Source: Salinispira pacifica (lineage in GTDB: Bacteria > Spirochaetota > Spirochaetia > DSM-27196 > Salinispiraceae). Taken from it: 64,000 nt of DNA. The position numbers and the translations under genes were made by a program. Location: the NCBI RefSeq assembly GCF_000507245.1, contig NC_023035.1, positions 2,957,570 through 3,021,569 of the forward strand, given 5' to 3'. This document shows, piece after piece, positions 32,751 through 41,820 of this stretch (positions are counted from its first letter, which is position 1; the number at the start of each line of letters is the position of its first letter). Under the pieces are notes generated by a model, which saw only the letters and a program-made list of their open reading frames with translations, did not search any database and was not told where the DNA came from.

Positions 32751-34448
32751 CTAACTGGTAACTGCTCCTTCACTTGCAGATGAACTCAGCCGGGCAAATT
32801 TCGCCAGCACACCCCGTGCATAGCCGTGATCCCTGGGTTTCCAGTTTTCCAGTCTCTTCTGCAGCTCATCGCTGCTCAGTTCAACCTCGAGAAGTTTTTC
32901 CTCAAGACTGATGCGGATCATATCCCCTTCCCTGACCGCTGCGATTGCTCCGCCGTTTTGCGCCTCAGGGCTCACATGTCCCACAATCAGCCCATGGCTT
33001 CCGCCGGAAAAGCGTCCGTCGGTTATCAGGGCGACTTTTCCCGCCAGACCCCGTCCGGCGATGGCTGCGGTGGGGGCCAGCATCTCCCGCATTCCCGGTC
33101 CGCCCCGGGGGCCTTCATAGCGGATTACCACCACATCCCCTTCAACCACGTCTCCGGAAAGAATTGCGTCAAGAGCTTCCTTTTCCCCTTCATACACCCG
33201 GGCAGGACCCCGGTGGTTGGTGACCTTCAGACCGCAGGTCTTCAGCACTGCACCTTCCGCCGCCAGATTACCGAACAGGATGGCGATGGGACCGGTGGGT
33301 TTTTCAGGTTCGGAGAATGCTTTGATTACGTCCTGGCCTTCCAGATTCACTTCAACATCTTTCAGGTTTTCCGCCAGTGTCTTTCCGGTGACCGTCATAC
33401 AATCGCCGTGAAGAAGGCCTTCATCCAGCAGAATTTTCATTACCACCGGTACACCTCCCGCCCGATGGAGATCCTCCATAACATACCGGCCGGCGGGTTT
33501 CATATCGGTGAGCATGGGGGTTGTATCGTGAAAGTGATTAAAATCCCGTATGGAAAGCTCCACTTCCGCCTCTCGTGCCAGTGCCAGCAGATGAAGAACC
33601 GAATTGGTGCTGCCTCCCAGGGCCATGACCGTACGGATGGCATTTTCGAACGCCTTGCGGGTCATGATGTCTCTTGGAGTAATATGTTCCTTTACAAGAT
33701 ATGCAAGGGCCTGGACGGAATCCCGCATGTGTTTGTCTTTCTCCGGTTCCACGGCGGGAATACCGGAACTGCCCGGGAGACTCATTCCCAGGGCTTCAAC
33801 TGCCGAGGCCATGGTGTTCGCCGTGTACATTCCGCCGCAGGCCCCGGCTCCGGGGCAGGCGCTGCATTCAATGCCGTAACGCTCTTCTTCATCGATGGTA
33901 CCCGAACTGAAGGATCCCACCGACTCGAATGCGCTCACAATATCGATGGCCTTCCCCTTATGCCTGCCCGCTTTGATGCTGCCGCCGTAGCAGAAGATAG
34001 CCGGCCGGTTGAGCCGGGCCATGGGCATTACGGTACCGGGAATGGTCTTGTCACAGCCCCCGATACCCAGGACTCCGTCCAGGGCGTGTCCCCTGACCAC
34101 CAGCTCGATAACATCTGCAATGGTATCCCGGGAGACCAGGCTGGCCTTCATTCCCTCATGGCCCATTGCCTGACCGTCGGTCACCACAAAGGTGTTGAAC
34201 TTCATGGGTTTTAACCCAACCGACCCCATCTCATCTTTGACAATTTCTGCCAGATCATCGTGGTGAATATTGCAGGGACTGAGCTCAGCCCCTGCACTGG
34301 CCACACCAATAAGGGGTTTGCGAAAATCCTGATCCTGGAATCCGATTGCCCTGAGCATTGCCCGGTTGGGAGTCCGTTCAACCCCGGATGTCATGTCTCC
34401 GCTGTAACGTTTCCCTTGTTCAAGTTCTGTGTTATTCGTTTCGCCCAT
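32751..34448 (-). CDS. ilvD: dihydroxy-acid dehydratase
   Basis: 565 residues. IlvD converts dihydroxyisovalerate and dihydroxymethylvalerate to the 2-oxo acids of valine and isoleucine synthesis with an Fe-S cluster and Mg2+. Diagnostic motifs: [47 protein letters not shown], and near the end [11 protein letters not shown](L)[16 protein letters not shown] lies upstream of the ATG. No other ilv gene is next to it, so it is transcribed alone or after the HAAS-domain gene 93 bp upstream. An AT-rich palindrome occupies the upstream gap. Confidence 0.96.
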   Translation of the reverse strand: MGETNNTELEQGKRYSGDMTSGVERTPNRAMLRAIGFQDQDFRKPLIGVASAGAELSPCNIHHDDLAEIVKDEMGSVGLKPMKFNTFVVTDGQAMGHEGMKASLVSRDTIADVIELVVRGHALDGVLGIGGCDKTIPGTVMPMARLNRPAIFCYGGSIKAGRHKGKAIDIVSAFESVGSFSSGTIDEEERYGIECSACPGAGACGGMYTANTMASAVEALGMSLPGSSGIPAVEPEKDKHMRDSVQALAYLVKEHITPRDIMTRKAFENAIRTVMALGGSTNSVLHLLALAREAEVELSIRDFNHFHDTTPMLTDMKPAGRYVMEDLHRAGGVPVVMKILLDEGLLHGDCMTVTGKTLAENLKDVEVNLEGQDVIKAFSEPEKPTGPIAILFGNLAAEGAVLKTCGLKVTNHRGPARVYEGEKEALDAILSGDVVEGDVVVIRYEGPRGGPGMREMLAPTAAIAGRGLAGKVALITDGRFSGGSHGLIVGHVSPEAQNGGAIAAVREGDMIRISLEEKLLEVELSSDELQKRLENWKPRDHGYARGVLAKFARLSSSASEGAVTS

Positions 34449-34492
34449 CCCGGCCTCCTGCCCGGCACCATCAAAAGACGAATGCCGGAAGC

Positions 34493-34521
34493 ATAAATAT
34501 TACAATAATAATAATATTTAT
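34493..34521. promoter_or_regulatory. AT-rich 10-bp inverted repeat upstream of ilvD
   Basis: ATAAATATTA (34493-34502) and its exact complement TAATATTTAT (34512-34521) are separated by 9 bp. It lies between ilvD and the end of the upstream HAAS-domain gene, where it could be an operator or part of the ilvD promoter. Confidence 0.45.
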
Positions 34522-34541
34522 ACCGGGGGTCGGACAAGTGA

Positions 34542-35513
34542 TTATGCCTGATCCTGACTCAGCCGGTTGGGCCGCAGCCTGTACAGGGAATACAGCAATT
34601 CAATAACATTGATGGCAAAAGCCAGAAGAAAGAAAATGCGGGCGCCTCTCCAGCCACCGCCGATCCAGAGGGCTGAATGGTTCACCATGATGAGCATCAC
34701 CACAGCTTCCAGAGCGAAGTATCCGCTCTCCATCCAGCGCAGCTTCAACGTCTTGCGTCCCAGACGGATTCCGTACAGGGTATGTATCAGCTGAAAAACC
34801 CACAGGGCTGCGAATACCGCCACATACCAGGGGAAGATCTCAAGGTTCACCCGATGATCCAGCGGCAGGGTGCTGAGCAGGTACAGTTCCTCCAGAAAAC
34901 TGATAATTCCCGGATACACCGCCAGAACCAGAATAAATGCAAGACTGATGCCCAGAGCAATATAGGCTCCTACTCTGCTTTCTATTTCATCTCCAAGCTG
35001 TACCTGATCAATACGGGAAATATCCCAGGTATCTTCGTCCAGGACTGAGGAGGGGTTTTTCATCGCCGTGCTGATTCCAATAAACACCAGAAGCAAAACT
35101 CCCACCCCGCTGATCCATGCCTGAAAAATCTGCAGCAGAGTAAGAAAGAACCGGCGAACCAGCTCTGCGCTGGAATATGCGTTCTGCAGCAGCTCAATGA
35201 TCAGAACAATCATGAAGCTGAGAGTCAGAGCACCCAGAATAATCACCATGATTGTGCGAAACAGACTCACAAGAGGAGGCGCCATCAGCCTGGGCTCTCC
35301 GGCATACTCCGCGGCGAGTTTCCTGGGGGGGCCCAACTCAGCGAGTGCCGACCTGATCTCATTTTCTTCCGGATTGCCGCCGAAGCGCTGCTCCGCCTCA
35401 TCCAGAAAATTGCTTTTCAGTTCCCGTACAATATCCTCCCGGTTTCCCAGGGGCAAAGCGCTGCGCAGAAGCGCAAAATATTTATCAACCTGACGTAAAA
35501 CATTCTCTTTCAT
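34542..35513 (-). CDS. HAAS-domain membrane protein, PadR partner
   Basis: 323 residues from ATG 35513 with AGGAGG 6 bp upstream; the longer reading upstream covers the padR gene. The N-terminal 75 residues (VDKYFALLRSALPLGNREDIVRELKSNFLDEAEQ, ALAELGPPRKLAAEYAG) are a HAAS/DUF1700-type helical domain. About six membrane helices follow (TIMVIILGALTLSFMIVLIIEL, IALGISLAFILVLAVYPGI). Such proteins are regularly encoded after PadR-type repressors and take part in envelope-stress style signalling; the exact function is unknown. Its start is 2 bp past the padR stop. Confidence 0.75.
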   Translation of the reverse strand: MKENVLRQVDKYFALLRSALPLGNREDIVRELKSNFLDEAEQRFGGNPEENEIRSALAELGPPRKLAAEYAGEPRLMAPPLVSLFRTIMVIILGALTLSFMIVLIIELLQNAYSSAELVRRFFLTLLQIFQAWISGVGVLLLVFIGISTAMKNPSSVLDEDTWDISRIDQVQLGDEIESRVGAYIALGISLAFILVLAVYPGIISFLEELYLLSTLPLDHRVNLEIFPWYVAVFAALWVFQLIHTLYGIRLGRKTLKLRWMESGYFALEAVVMLIMVNHSALWIGGGWRGARIFFLLAFAINVIELLYSLYRLRPNRLSQDQA

Positions 35514-35514
35514 C

Positions 35515-35856
35515 CTATTCCTCCTCTGTGAGAATCCTGTCCATGCTGCGGGACATCTCATTCCATTCCTCTTTAAGCAGCTGCCGTGTTTCCCTGCCCT
35601 CATCGGTAATGCGGTAATACTTCCTGGGTCGTGCCTCGCCGGTATCCCAGCTGCTCTCCATGAGACCCTGCTGCTCAAGGCGGCGAAGCAGCGGATAGAG
35701 GGTGTTTTTCTCTGCCCCTATTCCAGCCTGCTTCAGACGCTCCACCAGGGCATAGCCGTAGCTGGGAGCATCACTCAAATGGAGAACCGCAAGTACAAGA
35801 GACCCCCGGCGGAGTTCCTGAACCAGGTTTTGAAACCTCGAATCGCCTGTTTCCAT
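35515..35856 (-). CDS. PadR family transcriptional regulator
   Basis: 113 residues from ATG 35856 (AGGAGG upstream). A PadR winged helix is clear: LRRGSLVLAVLHLSDAPSYGYALVERLKQAGIGAEKNTLYPLLRRLEQQGLMESSWDTGEARPRKYYRIT. The short C-terminal helix places it in the PadR-s2 group. It is encoded with the HAAS-domain membrane protein and has a palindrome within its own promoter, so it probably represses its operon. Confidence 0.92.
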   Translation of the reverse strand: METGDSRFQNLVQELRRGSLVLAVLHLSDAPSYGYALVERLKQAGIGAEKNTLYPLLRRLEQQGLMESSWDTGEARPRKYYRITDEGRETRQLLKEEWNEMSRSMDRILTEEE

Positions 35857-35873
35857 ATCATCCTCCTGACAAT

Positions 35874-35903
35874 AATATAGTGTGTTATACACACCATTGT
35901 CAA
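35874..35903 (-). promoter_or_regulatory. padR promoter with embedded operator
   Basis: On the minus strand, TTGACA (35903-35898) and TATATT (35879-35874) are 18 bp apart. The spacer contains GTGTGT-N3-ACACAC (35880-35894), a perfect 6-bp-arm palindrome. A repressor bound there would occlude RNA polymerase, which fits PadR autoregulation. Confidence 0.72.
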
Positions 35904-36044
35904 TATAATTTATACTTTTTCGCACATCAAAGTATATCTCACAGTGTATAGATTGAAATGGAGGCGCCAATCCCATACTATATAGACAGTAGCCGGAGGC
36001 CGTGTAACAGTTCCCGGTAACGAAAAGTCAATAAGGGAGGAAGC

Positions 36045-36317
36045 ATGAGTGATCCGCATAAATTTACCGAGGAATTCATGGTACGGGGCAGCGAAGCAGT
36101 CAAGAAAGTCAAAGAGCTGATCGCGGAAGGCAACGTACGGAAGGTGATAGTAAAAAATGAACATGACAAGATTCTATTCGAAATTCCCGTTACCGCCGGA
36201 GTCGCGGTGAGCGGTGCCCTGACCCTTATGGCTCCGGTACTTGCAGCCCTTGGAGCGGCGGCGGCCCTCATGGCCCGTGTGAAAGTGGAAGTAGTGAGGA
36301 CAGATGACGGAGAGTGA
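36045..36317 (+). CDS. DUF4342 family protein
   Basis: 90 residues with GGGAGG before the ATG. An N-terminal UBA-like segment (EEFMVRGSEAVKKVKELIAEGNVRKVIVKNE) precedes one hydrophobic stretch (IPVTAGVAVSGALTLMAPVLAALGAAAALMA) and a charged tail. DUF4342 members look like small membrane-associated proteins of unknown function. Its 3' end overlaps the NUDIX gene by 14 bp, so the two are translationally linked. Confidence 0.8.
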   Translation: MSDPHKFTEEFMVRGSEAVKKVKELIAEGNVRKVIVKNEHDKILFEIPVTAGVAVSGALTLMAPVLAALGAAAALMARVKVEVVRTDDGE

Positions 36318-36978
36318 ACTCGCCCTTCTGCTCAACGATATTTCAACATGTGAAGGAAGAATCATCGATTCACAGGCATACCGCAACTCTTCGGTGGTCA
36401 TCCCCATCATTCCCGGTGAGAGCCTGGATTCCTGCAGGATTTTACTGGAGAAACGGGCGGAGCATATGCCCCAGGGACGGGAAATCTGTCTGCCGGGAGG
36501 AGGCATTGAAGCTGGTGAAACCTCAAGGGATGCGGGTTTCCGGGAACTTGCCGAGGAGACCGGCTTGGCATCCGGCGCCGTGACAGCAAGCGCATATTAC
36601 GGCAGTCTGGTGAATGCCGGAGGGAGGCTGGTACATGTATGGATGGGAATTGTGGATGACAACCGGCCCTGGGATCCCAATGAAGAGGTGGAGAGGCTTT
36701 TCACGCTCTCCTTGAAACTTCTGAGAAACAGTCCCACCACAGTCTACCGGGTATCAGTTGACTTCGGGCGTCGTCCTCCGGAAAAGGAAATACCGTTTCA
36801 CCGGTTCGATTTTTCCCATGACTACGGCAGAGACTGGCGGGGCCGGGATCTGAACGTTCTGTTCTATGAAAATCTTGAAGAAACTCTCTGGGGCATGACG
36901 GCAAAAATTATTCAAAACTTCGTCGAGGATCTGTATACAGCCTATGAACGGCGCTATGGTCCGGATCAGCCGGTATGA
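36304..36978 (+). CDS. NUDIX hydrolase, CoA-diphosphatase-like
   Basis: 224 residues. The Nudix box is complete: GGIEAGE, seven residues, RELAEETGL. The N-terminal arrangement (SSVVIPIIPG, then LLEKRAEHMPQGREICLPGGGIEAGE) and the LPGG preceding the box resemble the NudL/CoA-pyrophosphatase branch, although the extra UPF0035 motif is only partly kept. It would cleave a nucleoside diphosphate linked to another moiety. Preceded by DUF4342 with a 14-bp overlap. Confidence 0.85.
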   Translation: MTESELALLLNDISTCEGRIIDSQAYRNSSVVIPIIPGESLDSCRILLEKRAEHMPQGREICLPGGGIEAGETSRDAGFRELAEETGLASGAVTASAYYGSLVNAGGRLVHVWMGIVDDNRPWDPNEEVERLFTLSLKLLRNSPTTVYRVSVDFGRRPPEKEIPFHRFDFSHDYGRDWRGRDLNVLFYENLEETLWGMTAKIIQNFVEDLYTAYERRYGPDQPV

Positions 36979-37045
36979 GCTCCCGGCCTGGGGTTCCCGG
37001 TCTGGTGTTCCTGTCTGGTATTCCTGTCCTGGGCCTCCCGGGATG
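36975..37045 (+). repeat. degenerate short tandem repeat upstream of fhs
   Basis: Imperfect units of 13-15 bp of the type CTGGTATTCCTGT (for example GGTCTGGTGTTCCTGT and GTCTGGTATTCCTGT) fill the gap between the NUDIX stop and the fhs start. Copies differ at several positions. In style they resemble the 15-bp array at 6096. Confidence 0.5.
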
Positions 37046-37090
37046 AATAATTTGCTTGAACTATCGGGTATTCGGGGGGATGATGTGACT

Positions 37091-38749
37091 ATGGAATACA
37101 GCAACATGAAAGAGATAACTGAAATAGCAGAGGGTATCGGCCTGAAAGGCGAAGACCTTATTCCCTACGGCAAATGGAAGGGCAAGATATCCATGCAGGC
37201 GGTAAAACGGATCATGGAAAAGCCCACGGGCAAACTGATCCTGGTGAGCGCCATAACCCCCACTCCGGCGGGAGAGGGCAAGACAACCACCAGCATCGGT
37301 CTGAGCCAGGGGCTGAGGCACATCGGTGTGAATGCGGTTGCTGCCCTCCGGGAACCAAGCCTGGGACCGGTGTTCGGCATAAAGGGCGGTGCAACCGGCG
37401 GCGGAAAAAGCATGGTGCACCCGGCGGATGAGATCAACCTGCATTTCACCGGCGACCTTCACGCAATAAGCGCCGCCCATAATCTCATTTCTGCGAGCCT
37501 GGACAACCGGCTTCATTTTTACCCTGACGATGCCCCTGCGGTGGCCCACGTGTACTGGCGCAGGGTAATGGATATGAACGACAGGGCCCTGAGAGATATT
37601 GTTGTCGGCCTGGGGAGCACCAATGCGCCGCCCAGGGAAGACGGATTCGACATCACCGCCGCAAGCGAGATCATGGCCATCCTCTGTCTTGCAGACAGTT
37701 ACTCAGATCTGAAAGAGCGTATCGGTAATATCCTTCTGGGCCTCAAAGCGGATAAAACCCCGTTTTATGTACGGGATCTGGGCGTTCACTCCGCAGCCGC
37801 CGCCCTGCTGAAAGATGCCTTCCTTCCGAACCTTGTTCAGACCACAGAGGGCGGACCTGTGCTGATCCACGGAGGCCCCTTCGCCAACATCGCCCAGGGG
37901 GCAAACTCGGTCCTTGCAACCAACCTGGCCCTTCGCCTGGGAGAAGTGGCGGTCACCGAAGCGGGTTTCGGCTTCGATCTGGGTGCTGAGAAATTTTTTG
38001 ATATCGTAAGTCCTTACGGCGGATTCAGGCCGGATATGGTGGTTCTGGTGGCTACGGTGCGGGCTCTGAAAATGCACGGAGGGGTGAACAAGAAGGAGCT
38101 GGACAAGGAAAATCCTGAAGCGGTGAAACAGGGAGGGGAAAACCTGGCCAAACATGTGGAAAACATCAGGAAATTCTCCGTTTCACCTCTGGTGGCCATT
38201 AATGTGTTTCCCGGCGACAGCGATGGGGAACTCCGGGAGGTTGAGAAAATCTGTACGGCCCTTGATGTGGAATACGCAGTTTCCCGGCACTATGCCCAGG
38301 GAGGCGCAGGGGCGGCGGAACTCGCCAACAAGGCCATGAACCTTCTGAACCAGCAGGAAGATGCGGGAGAATCCCGGGGAAAACCTCTCTACGACTGGAA
38401 TTCTTCAGTACAGGAAAAGGTTGAGACTGTTGCCCGGCAGATTTACGGCGCTCAGGCCGTGGATTTTACTTCGGCGGCAAAAAAAGACCTGAAAACCATC
38501 GAAAGCAGGGGCTACGACAATCTTCCCGTCTGTATTGCGAAAACCCAGGCTTCCCTCAGCGACAATCCGAAACTTTTGGGCAGACCCAAGGATTTTCTGG
38601 TTACCGTACGTCGGATTCTGATCAACTCAGGTGCCGGGTTTCTGGTTCCTTTGACGGGGGATATTATGCGGATGCCGGGACTGCCCCGGAACCCGTCGGC
38701 CCTGGAAATAGATATTGATGACGACGGGAACATTCACGGATTATCCTGA
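37091..38749 (+). CDS. fhs: formate-tetrahydrofolate ligase
   Basis: 552 residues from ATG 37091, the normal length; the longer frame from 36944 runs over the repeat tract. It joins formate to tetrahydrofolate with ATP, feeding 10-formyl-THF to purine synthesis or the methyl branch of acetogenesis. Motifs: ITPTPAGEGKTTTSIGL (ATP loop), REPSLGPVFGIKGGATGGG, NIAQGANSVLA, GFGFDLGAEKFFDI. The 3' end overlaps convergent hutH by 16 bp. Confidence 0.96.
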   Translation: MEYSNMKEITEIAEGIGLKGEDLIPYGKWKGKISMQAVKRIMEKPTGKLILVSAITPTPAGEGKTTTSIGLSQGLRHIGVNAVAALREPSLGPVFGIKGGATGGGKSMVHPADEINLHFTGDLHAISAAHNLISASLDNRLHFYPDDAPAVAHVYWRRVMDMNDRALRDIVVGLGSTNAPPREDGFDITAASEIMAILCLADSYSDLKERIGNILLGLKADKTPFYVRDLGVHSAAAALLKDAFLPNLVQTTEGGPVLIHGGPFANIAQGANSVLATNLALRLGEVAVTEAGFGFDLGAEKFFDIVSPYGGFRPDMVVLVATVRALKMHGGVNKKELDKENPEAVKQGGENLAKHVENIRKFSVSPLVAINVFPGDSDGELREVEKICTALDVEYAVSRHYAQGGAGAAELANKAMNLLNQQEDAGESRGKPLYDWNSSVQEKVETVARQIYGAQAVDFTSAAKKDLKTIESRGYDNLPVCIAKTQASLSDNPKLLGRPKDFLVTVRRILINSGAGFLVPLTGDIMRMPGLPRNPSALEIDIDDDGNIHGLS

Positions 38750-40281
38750 GGTTCCGATTCATCAATTCCCGCGTCCCTGGCACAGGCGGCAAGCTCTCCT
38801 CCCTGGATAAGCTTTCGACCCGCCTCCAGGTCGTCGGCAAATACCCTGTCCTGGTCCGCATGATCAATGTATTCCCGTACCAGGCGGTGGCAGGCCTCAA
38901 GGATCGGTCCTGAACGCAGGGGCCTGCGGAAATCGAAGGCCTGGGCTGCGCATACCAGCTCCACCGCCAGAATTTTCTCAACGTTGGTCAGAATTTCATA
39001 CAGTCTTCTGGCGCTGATGGAGCCCATGCTCACATGATCCTCCTGGCCCAGACTGGTGGGTATGCTGTCTGCAGAAGGGGGATGGCAGAGACTTTTATTC
39101 TCACTCACCAGAGCGGCGGAGCTGTACTGGGGAATCATGAATCCCGAATTGATGCCTGTGTGCTTCATCAGCAGTTTGGGCAGATCACGGCTGGTACCGT
39201 CCAGGAGAAGGTAACTGCGTCTGTCGGAAATATTTCCCAGTTCTGCGGCAGCTACAGATGCATAGTCAAGAGGTATGGCCACCGGCTGACCATGGAAATT
39301 CCCTCCGCTCACCGCCGATCCGTCAGTGGTGAGAATGGGATTATCGGTTACTGAGTTCAGCTCAATTTCCACCGTTTCCCGCAAATGATTCCAGGCGTTC
39401 CGGGAAGCGCCGTGAACCTGGGGCATGCAGCGCAAGGAGTAGGGATCCTGCACTCTGCCGCAGTCCTTATGATGTTCAAGAATCTGTGATCCATGAAGAC
39501 AGCGGCGGATCCGCCGTGCGGTTTCCATGTTTCCGGCGTAGGGCCGCAGCTCATGAAGTTCCCGGGCGAAGGGTTTCACCGAGCCCAGAGCCGCTTCCAG
39601 ACTCATGGCCCCGATAATATCCGCAGTGTCCAGCAGATTTTCCATCTTCTCCAGCCCCGCCACCGCCCAGGCCAGAATAAACTGTGTTCCGTTAATAAGC
39701 GCCAGCCCCTCCTTGGGTCCGAGAATCAGGGGATCCAGGGCTAATTCTTTCAGCACATCTTCTGCCGGGCCCACAGCGCCCCGGAACCGAAGCTGTCCCA
39801 ATCCGATGAGGGGAAGAAAAAGATGCGCCAATGGTGCCAGGTCCCCGGATGCCCCCACCGATCCCTGGGAGGGAACCACAGGAATGGCATCCTCCCTGAG
39901 CATCAGTAAAATACGCTCCATGGTTTCCAGGCGGATCCCCGAACGTCCCGCAGCCAGGGCCTGGAGTTTCAAAACCATCATCAGGCGGGCAATCTCTGAG
40001 GGTACCGGAGGTCCCATTCCAACACTATGGCTTTTCAGGATGTTTTCCTGAAGCAGAAGGCTTTGTTCGGGATCAATTCTGGTGCTGCAGAGGGGACCGA
40101 AGCCGGTATTGACTCCATACACCGCCTCTTCCCCTTCCACGATGCGCTCAACCTGCGCAGCGCCGCTGCGAATCCGTCGGCGCCCCTCCCTGCTGAGCTC
40201 TCCGCGTATTTCACCCCGGGCCAGGGCCCGGGCCGTTTCAGACTTCAACGGCTGGTCACCGTAAGAAAAACTTCGGTTCAT
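38734..40281 (-). CDS. hutH: histidine ammonia-lyase
   Basis: 515 residues from ATG 40281 (GGGAG upstream). It deaminates histidine to urocanate using the self-formed MIO group from the Ala-Ser-Gly in GSVGASGDLAPLAH (about 143-145). YGVNTGFGPL, LINGTQFILA, NPILTTDGSAVSGGNFHGQP and QEDHVSMGS are all conserved. No hutU, hutI or other hut gene is adjacent, so urocanate handling is encoded elsewhere or absent. The C-terminus overlaps the end of fhs by 16 bp. Confidence 0.95.
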   Translation of the reverse strand: MNRSFSYGDQPLKSETARALARGEIRGELSREGRRRIRSGAAQVERIVEGEEAVYGVNTGFGPLCSTRIDPEQSLLLQENILKSHSVGMGPPVPSEIARLMMVLKLQALAAGRSGIRLETMERILLMLREDAIPVVPSQGSVGASGDLAPLAHLFLPLIGLGQLRFRGAVGPAEDVLKELALDPLILGPKEGLALINGTQFILAWAVAGLEKMENLLDTADIIGAMSLEAALGSVKPFARELHELRPYAGNMETARRIRRCLHGSQILEHHKDCGRVQDPYSLRCMPQVHGASRNAWNHLRETVEIELNSVTDNPILTTDGSAVSGGNFHGQPVAIPLDYASVAAAELGNISDRRSYLLLDGTSRDLPKLLMKHTGINSGFMIPQYSSAALVSENKSLCHPPSADSIPTSLGQEDHVSMGSISARRLYEILTNVEKILAVELVCAAQAFDFRRPLRSGPILEACHRLVREYIDHADQDRVFADDLEAGRKLIQGGELAACARDAGIDESEPQDNP

Positions 40282-40353
40282 ATGCACTCCCGAAATCGTA
40301 ATAAACTGATTTCAGCTTAGTACCCGTTTTTCGGTTCTGTCCAGCCATTTCTC

Positions 40354-40590
40354 TCAACCGATAAATCGGCCTTTTCCTGCCAGAGCAGAGTATTTCATCA
40401 GCTTTTCATACGCCGGCATATCGCCGATCCCTGCGATGTGACCTCCCATACGTATGAGGAAGGTTCCCAGCTTCCTTCTGAGTCTTCCCACCAGCCGGGA
40501 GATTCCCACCTCTCCCCTGCCGGCGGTCTCAAGAAGCGCTTCATGCCTCTGCTCTGCAAGTTTCATCATGTTGTATTCAGGTAAGAACAT
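40354..40590 (-). CDS. small protein coupled to ArsR-like regulator
   Basis: 78 residues (MFLPEYNMMKLAEQRHEALLE, ISRLVGRLRRKLGTFLIRMGGHIAGIG). No family recognised. It is basic, with one amphipathic or weakly hydrophobic helix around residues 35-55. The start is real: GGAGG lies 6 bp upstream inside the last codons of the preceding regulator gene, whose TAA is one base from the ATG. Coupling suggests a joint function with that regulator. Confidence 0.65.
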   Translation of the reverse strand: MFLPEYNMMKLAEQRHEALLETAGRGEVGISRLVGRLRRKLGTFLIRMGGHIAGIGDMPAYEKLMKYSALAGKGRFIG

Positions 40591-40591
40591 A

Positions 40592-41677
40592 TTATCCTCC
40601 GATATAATGTTTCAGGCTCTGATACATTCCTTCGAATTTGCTGATATTCAAAGAGAAAAATTTCATCCGGTCCTGGTACCGCATGTTGAGAAAACCGTTT
40701 GCGGTAAGCTGTTTCAGGTGGCGGGAAACACTGGATTGACTCATCTCCATATAGTCGATGGCTTCCTGACTGCTGATTTCCCCCCTTCCGGATATAAAGT
40801 GCAGAAGACTCAGGCGGTGTTCATCCGCCAGCGCCTCCAGCTTCATCAGGAGCTCAGAGCGCACCAGGGACGGCGACTTCAAGGCAGCTCCCCGGGGTAT
40901 CCGGGCCCCGTGAACAATCCGTAGCACCGAATCGCCTGAACCGAGAATCATGATGTAGGGGCCTATGTGAGCCGACGGAATAAAGCGGATCTGGCCGGCC
41001 TTCATCAGCATATTGGTAATGCCCGGAGTGAATTTCTGCCTCTGGGTAATTTCCAGAATTGCCTCAATACGGTCCATTGACTGGTAGTCCACCGAACGGA
41101 AGGCCTGAATGCTGTCCTGTAAATCCTGAAGATGTTCCTGCCACTCCTGCTGCAGATAGTTGTCGTACATATGCCGAAAATGGCGGATAATGAATTCCCG
41201 CTTCTCTGCGGGGTGTGTGAGCAGATAGTACTCATCTTCCAGAGCACCCGGCTCCACCGGAAGATCCTCCGCCTGAAGAAATACCTCCATATATTCGATA
41301 AAGGCATCCCGGCTGTTCAGAATCTCTTCCTTTTCCGGCGGTTCACGGGTGAACCCCGGAAGGCGCCGGGCTTTGATCCGCAGATGCTCCAACACCGAAT
41401 CGATCATGTAATCATCATCAAGGGATGCCACGTATTCCAGCCACTGATCCGGGGAGCCCCAAATTTTATCATCCAGGAAGACGGCGGTGCGGCAGAATTT
41501 CCGGTTATCCCGGAGCTCTTCGTCAGTCAGCTGCCGACGCATTTTTTCCACCCAGGGATGCAGACCCACCGCCTCATCATTTATCAGGCAAAGACTGGCC
41601 TGCATGGAATACAACGGCTCCAGAACAAATTGAATGTCCTCGGATTGCTGAGTGCCGATAAGCGATAAATTGCGCAT
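40592..41677 (-). CDS. ArsR-type HTH regulator with long N-terminal domain (DUF5937-like)
   Basis: 361 residues from ATG 41677 (CAGGGAG upstream). The C-terminal 90 residues form an ArsR winged helix (LADEHRLSLLHFISGRGEISSQEAIDYMEMSQSSVSRHLKQLTANGFLNM). The N-terminal 250 residues, helical and acidic, resemble the domain found in DUF5937-type regulators and have no clear metal motif. A TATGCA-N6-TGCATA palindrome 110 bp upstream is a likely operator. The gene is coupled to a 78-residue protein and its promoter region borders an IS insertion. Confidence 0.8.
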   Translation of the reverse strand: MRNLSLIGTQQSEDIQFVLEPLYSMQASLCLINDEAVGLHPWVEKMRRQLTDEELRDNRKFCRTAVFLDDKIWGSPDQWLEYVASLDDDYMIDSVLEHLRIKARRLPGFTREPPEKEEILNSRDAFIEYMEVFLQAEDLPVEPGALEDEYYLLTHPAEKREFIIRHFRHMYDNYLQQEWQEHLQDLQDSIQAFRSVDYQSMDRIEAILEITQRQKFTPGITNMLMKAGQIRFIPSAHIGPYIMILGSGDSVLRIVHGARIPRGAALKSPSLVRSELLMKLEALADEHRLSLLHFISGRGEISSQEAIDYMEMSQSSVSRHLKQLTANGFLNMRYQDRMKFFSLNISKFEGMYQSLKHYIGG

Positions 41678-41783
41678 ACATATCTCCCTGATAAAATTCC
41701 TGCGATCCCAATGGCAATAGAAAGGCCAATACATATCCAGAATGTCACCGATCTTTCGGGATGCAGTCTTGCTTACATGCAGT

Positions 41784-41801
41784 TATGCAAGTTTGTGCAT
41801 A
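41784..41801. promoter_or_regulatory. palindrome upstream of the ArsR-like gene
   Basis: TATGCA and TGCATA, perfect 6-bp arms with a 6-bp spacer, lie 107 bp before the start of the ArsR-like gene and 20 bp from the IS left end. Size and place fit an ArsR-family operator. Confidence 0.55.
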
Positions 41802-41820
41802 TGTGTAAATTATACTTAAT

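Noticed and set aside
40354-41734. Possible toxin-antitoxin pair of regulator and small basic protein
   Set aside because: The regulator is too large and the small protein shows no toxin family motif, so only an unknown coupled pair is claimed.
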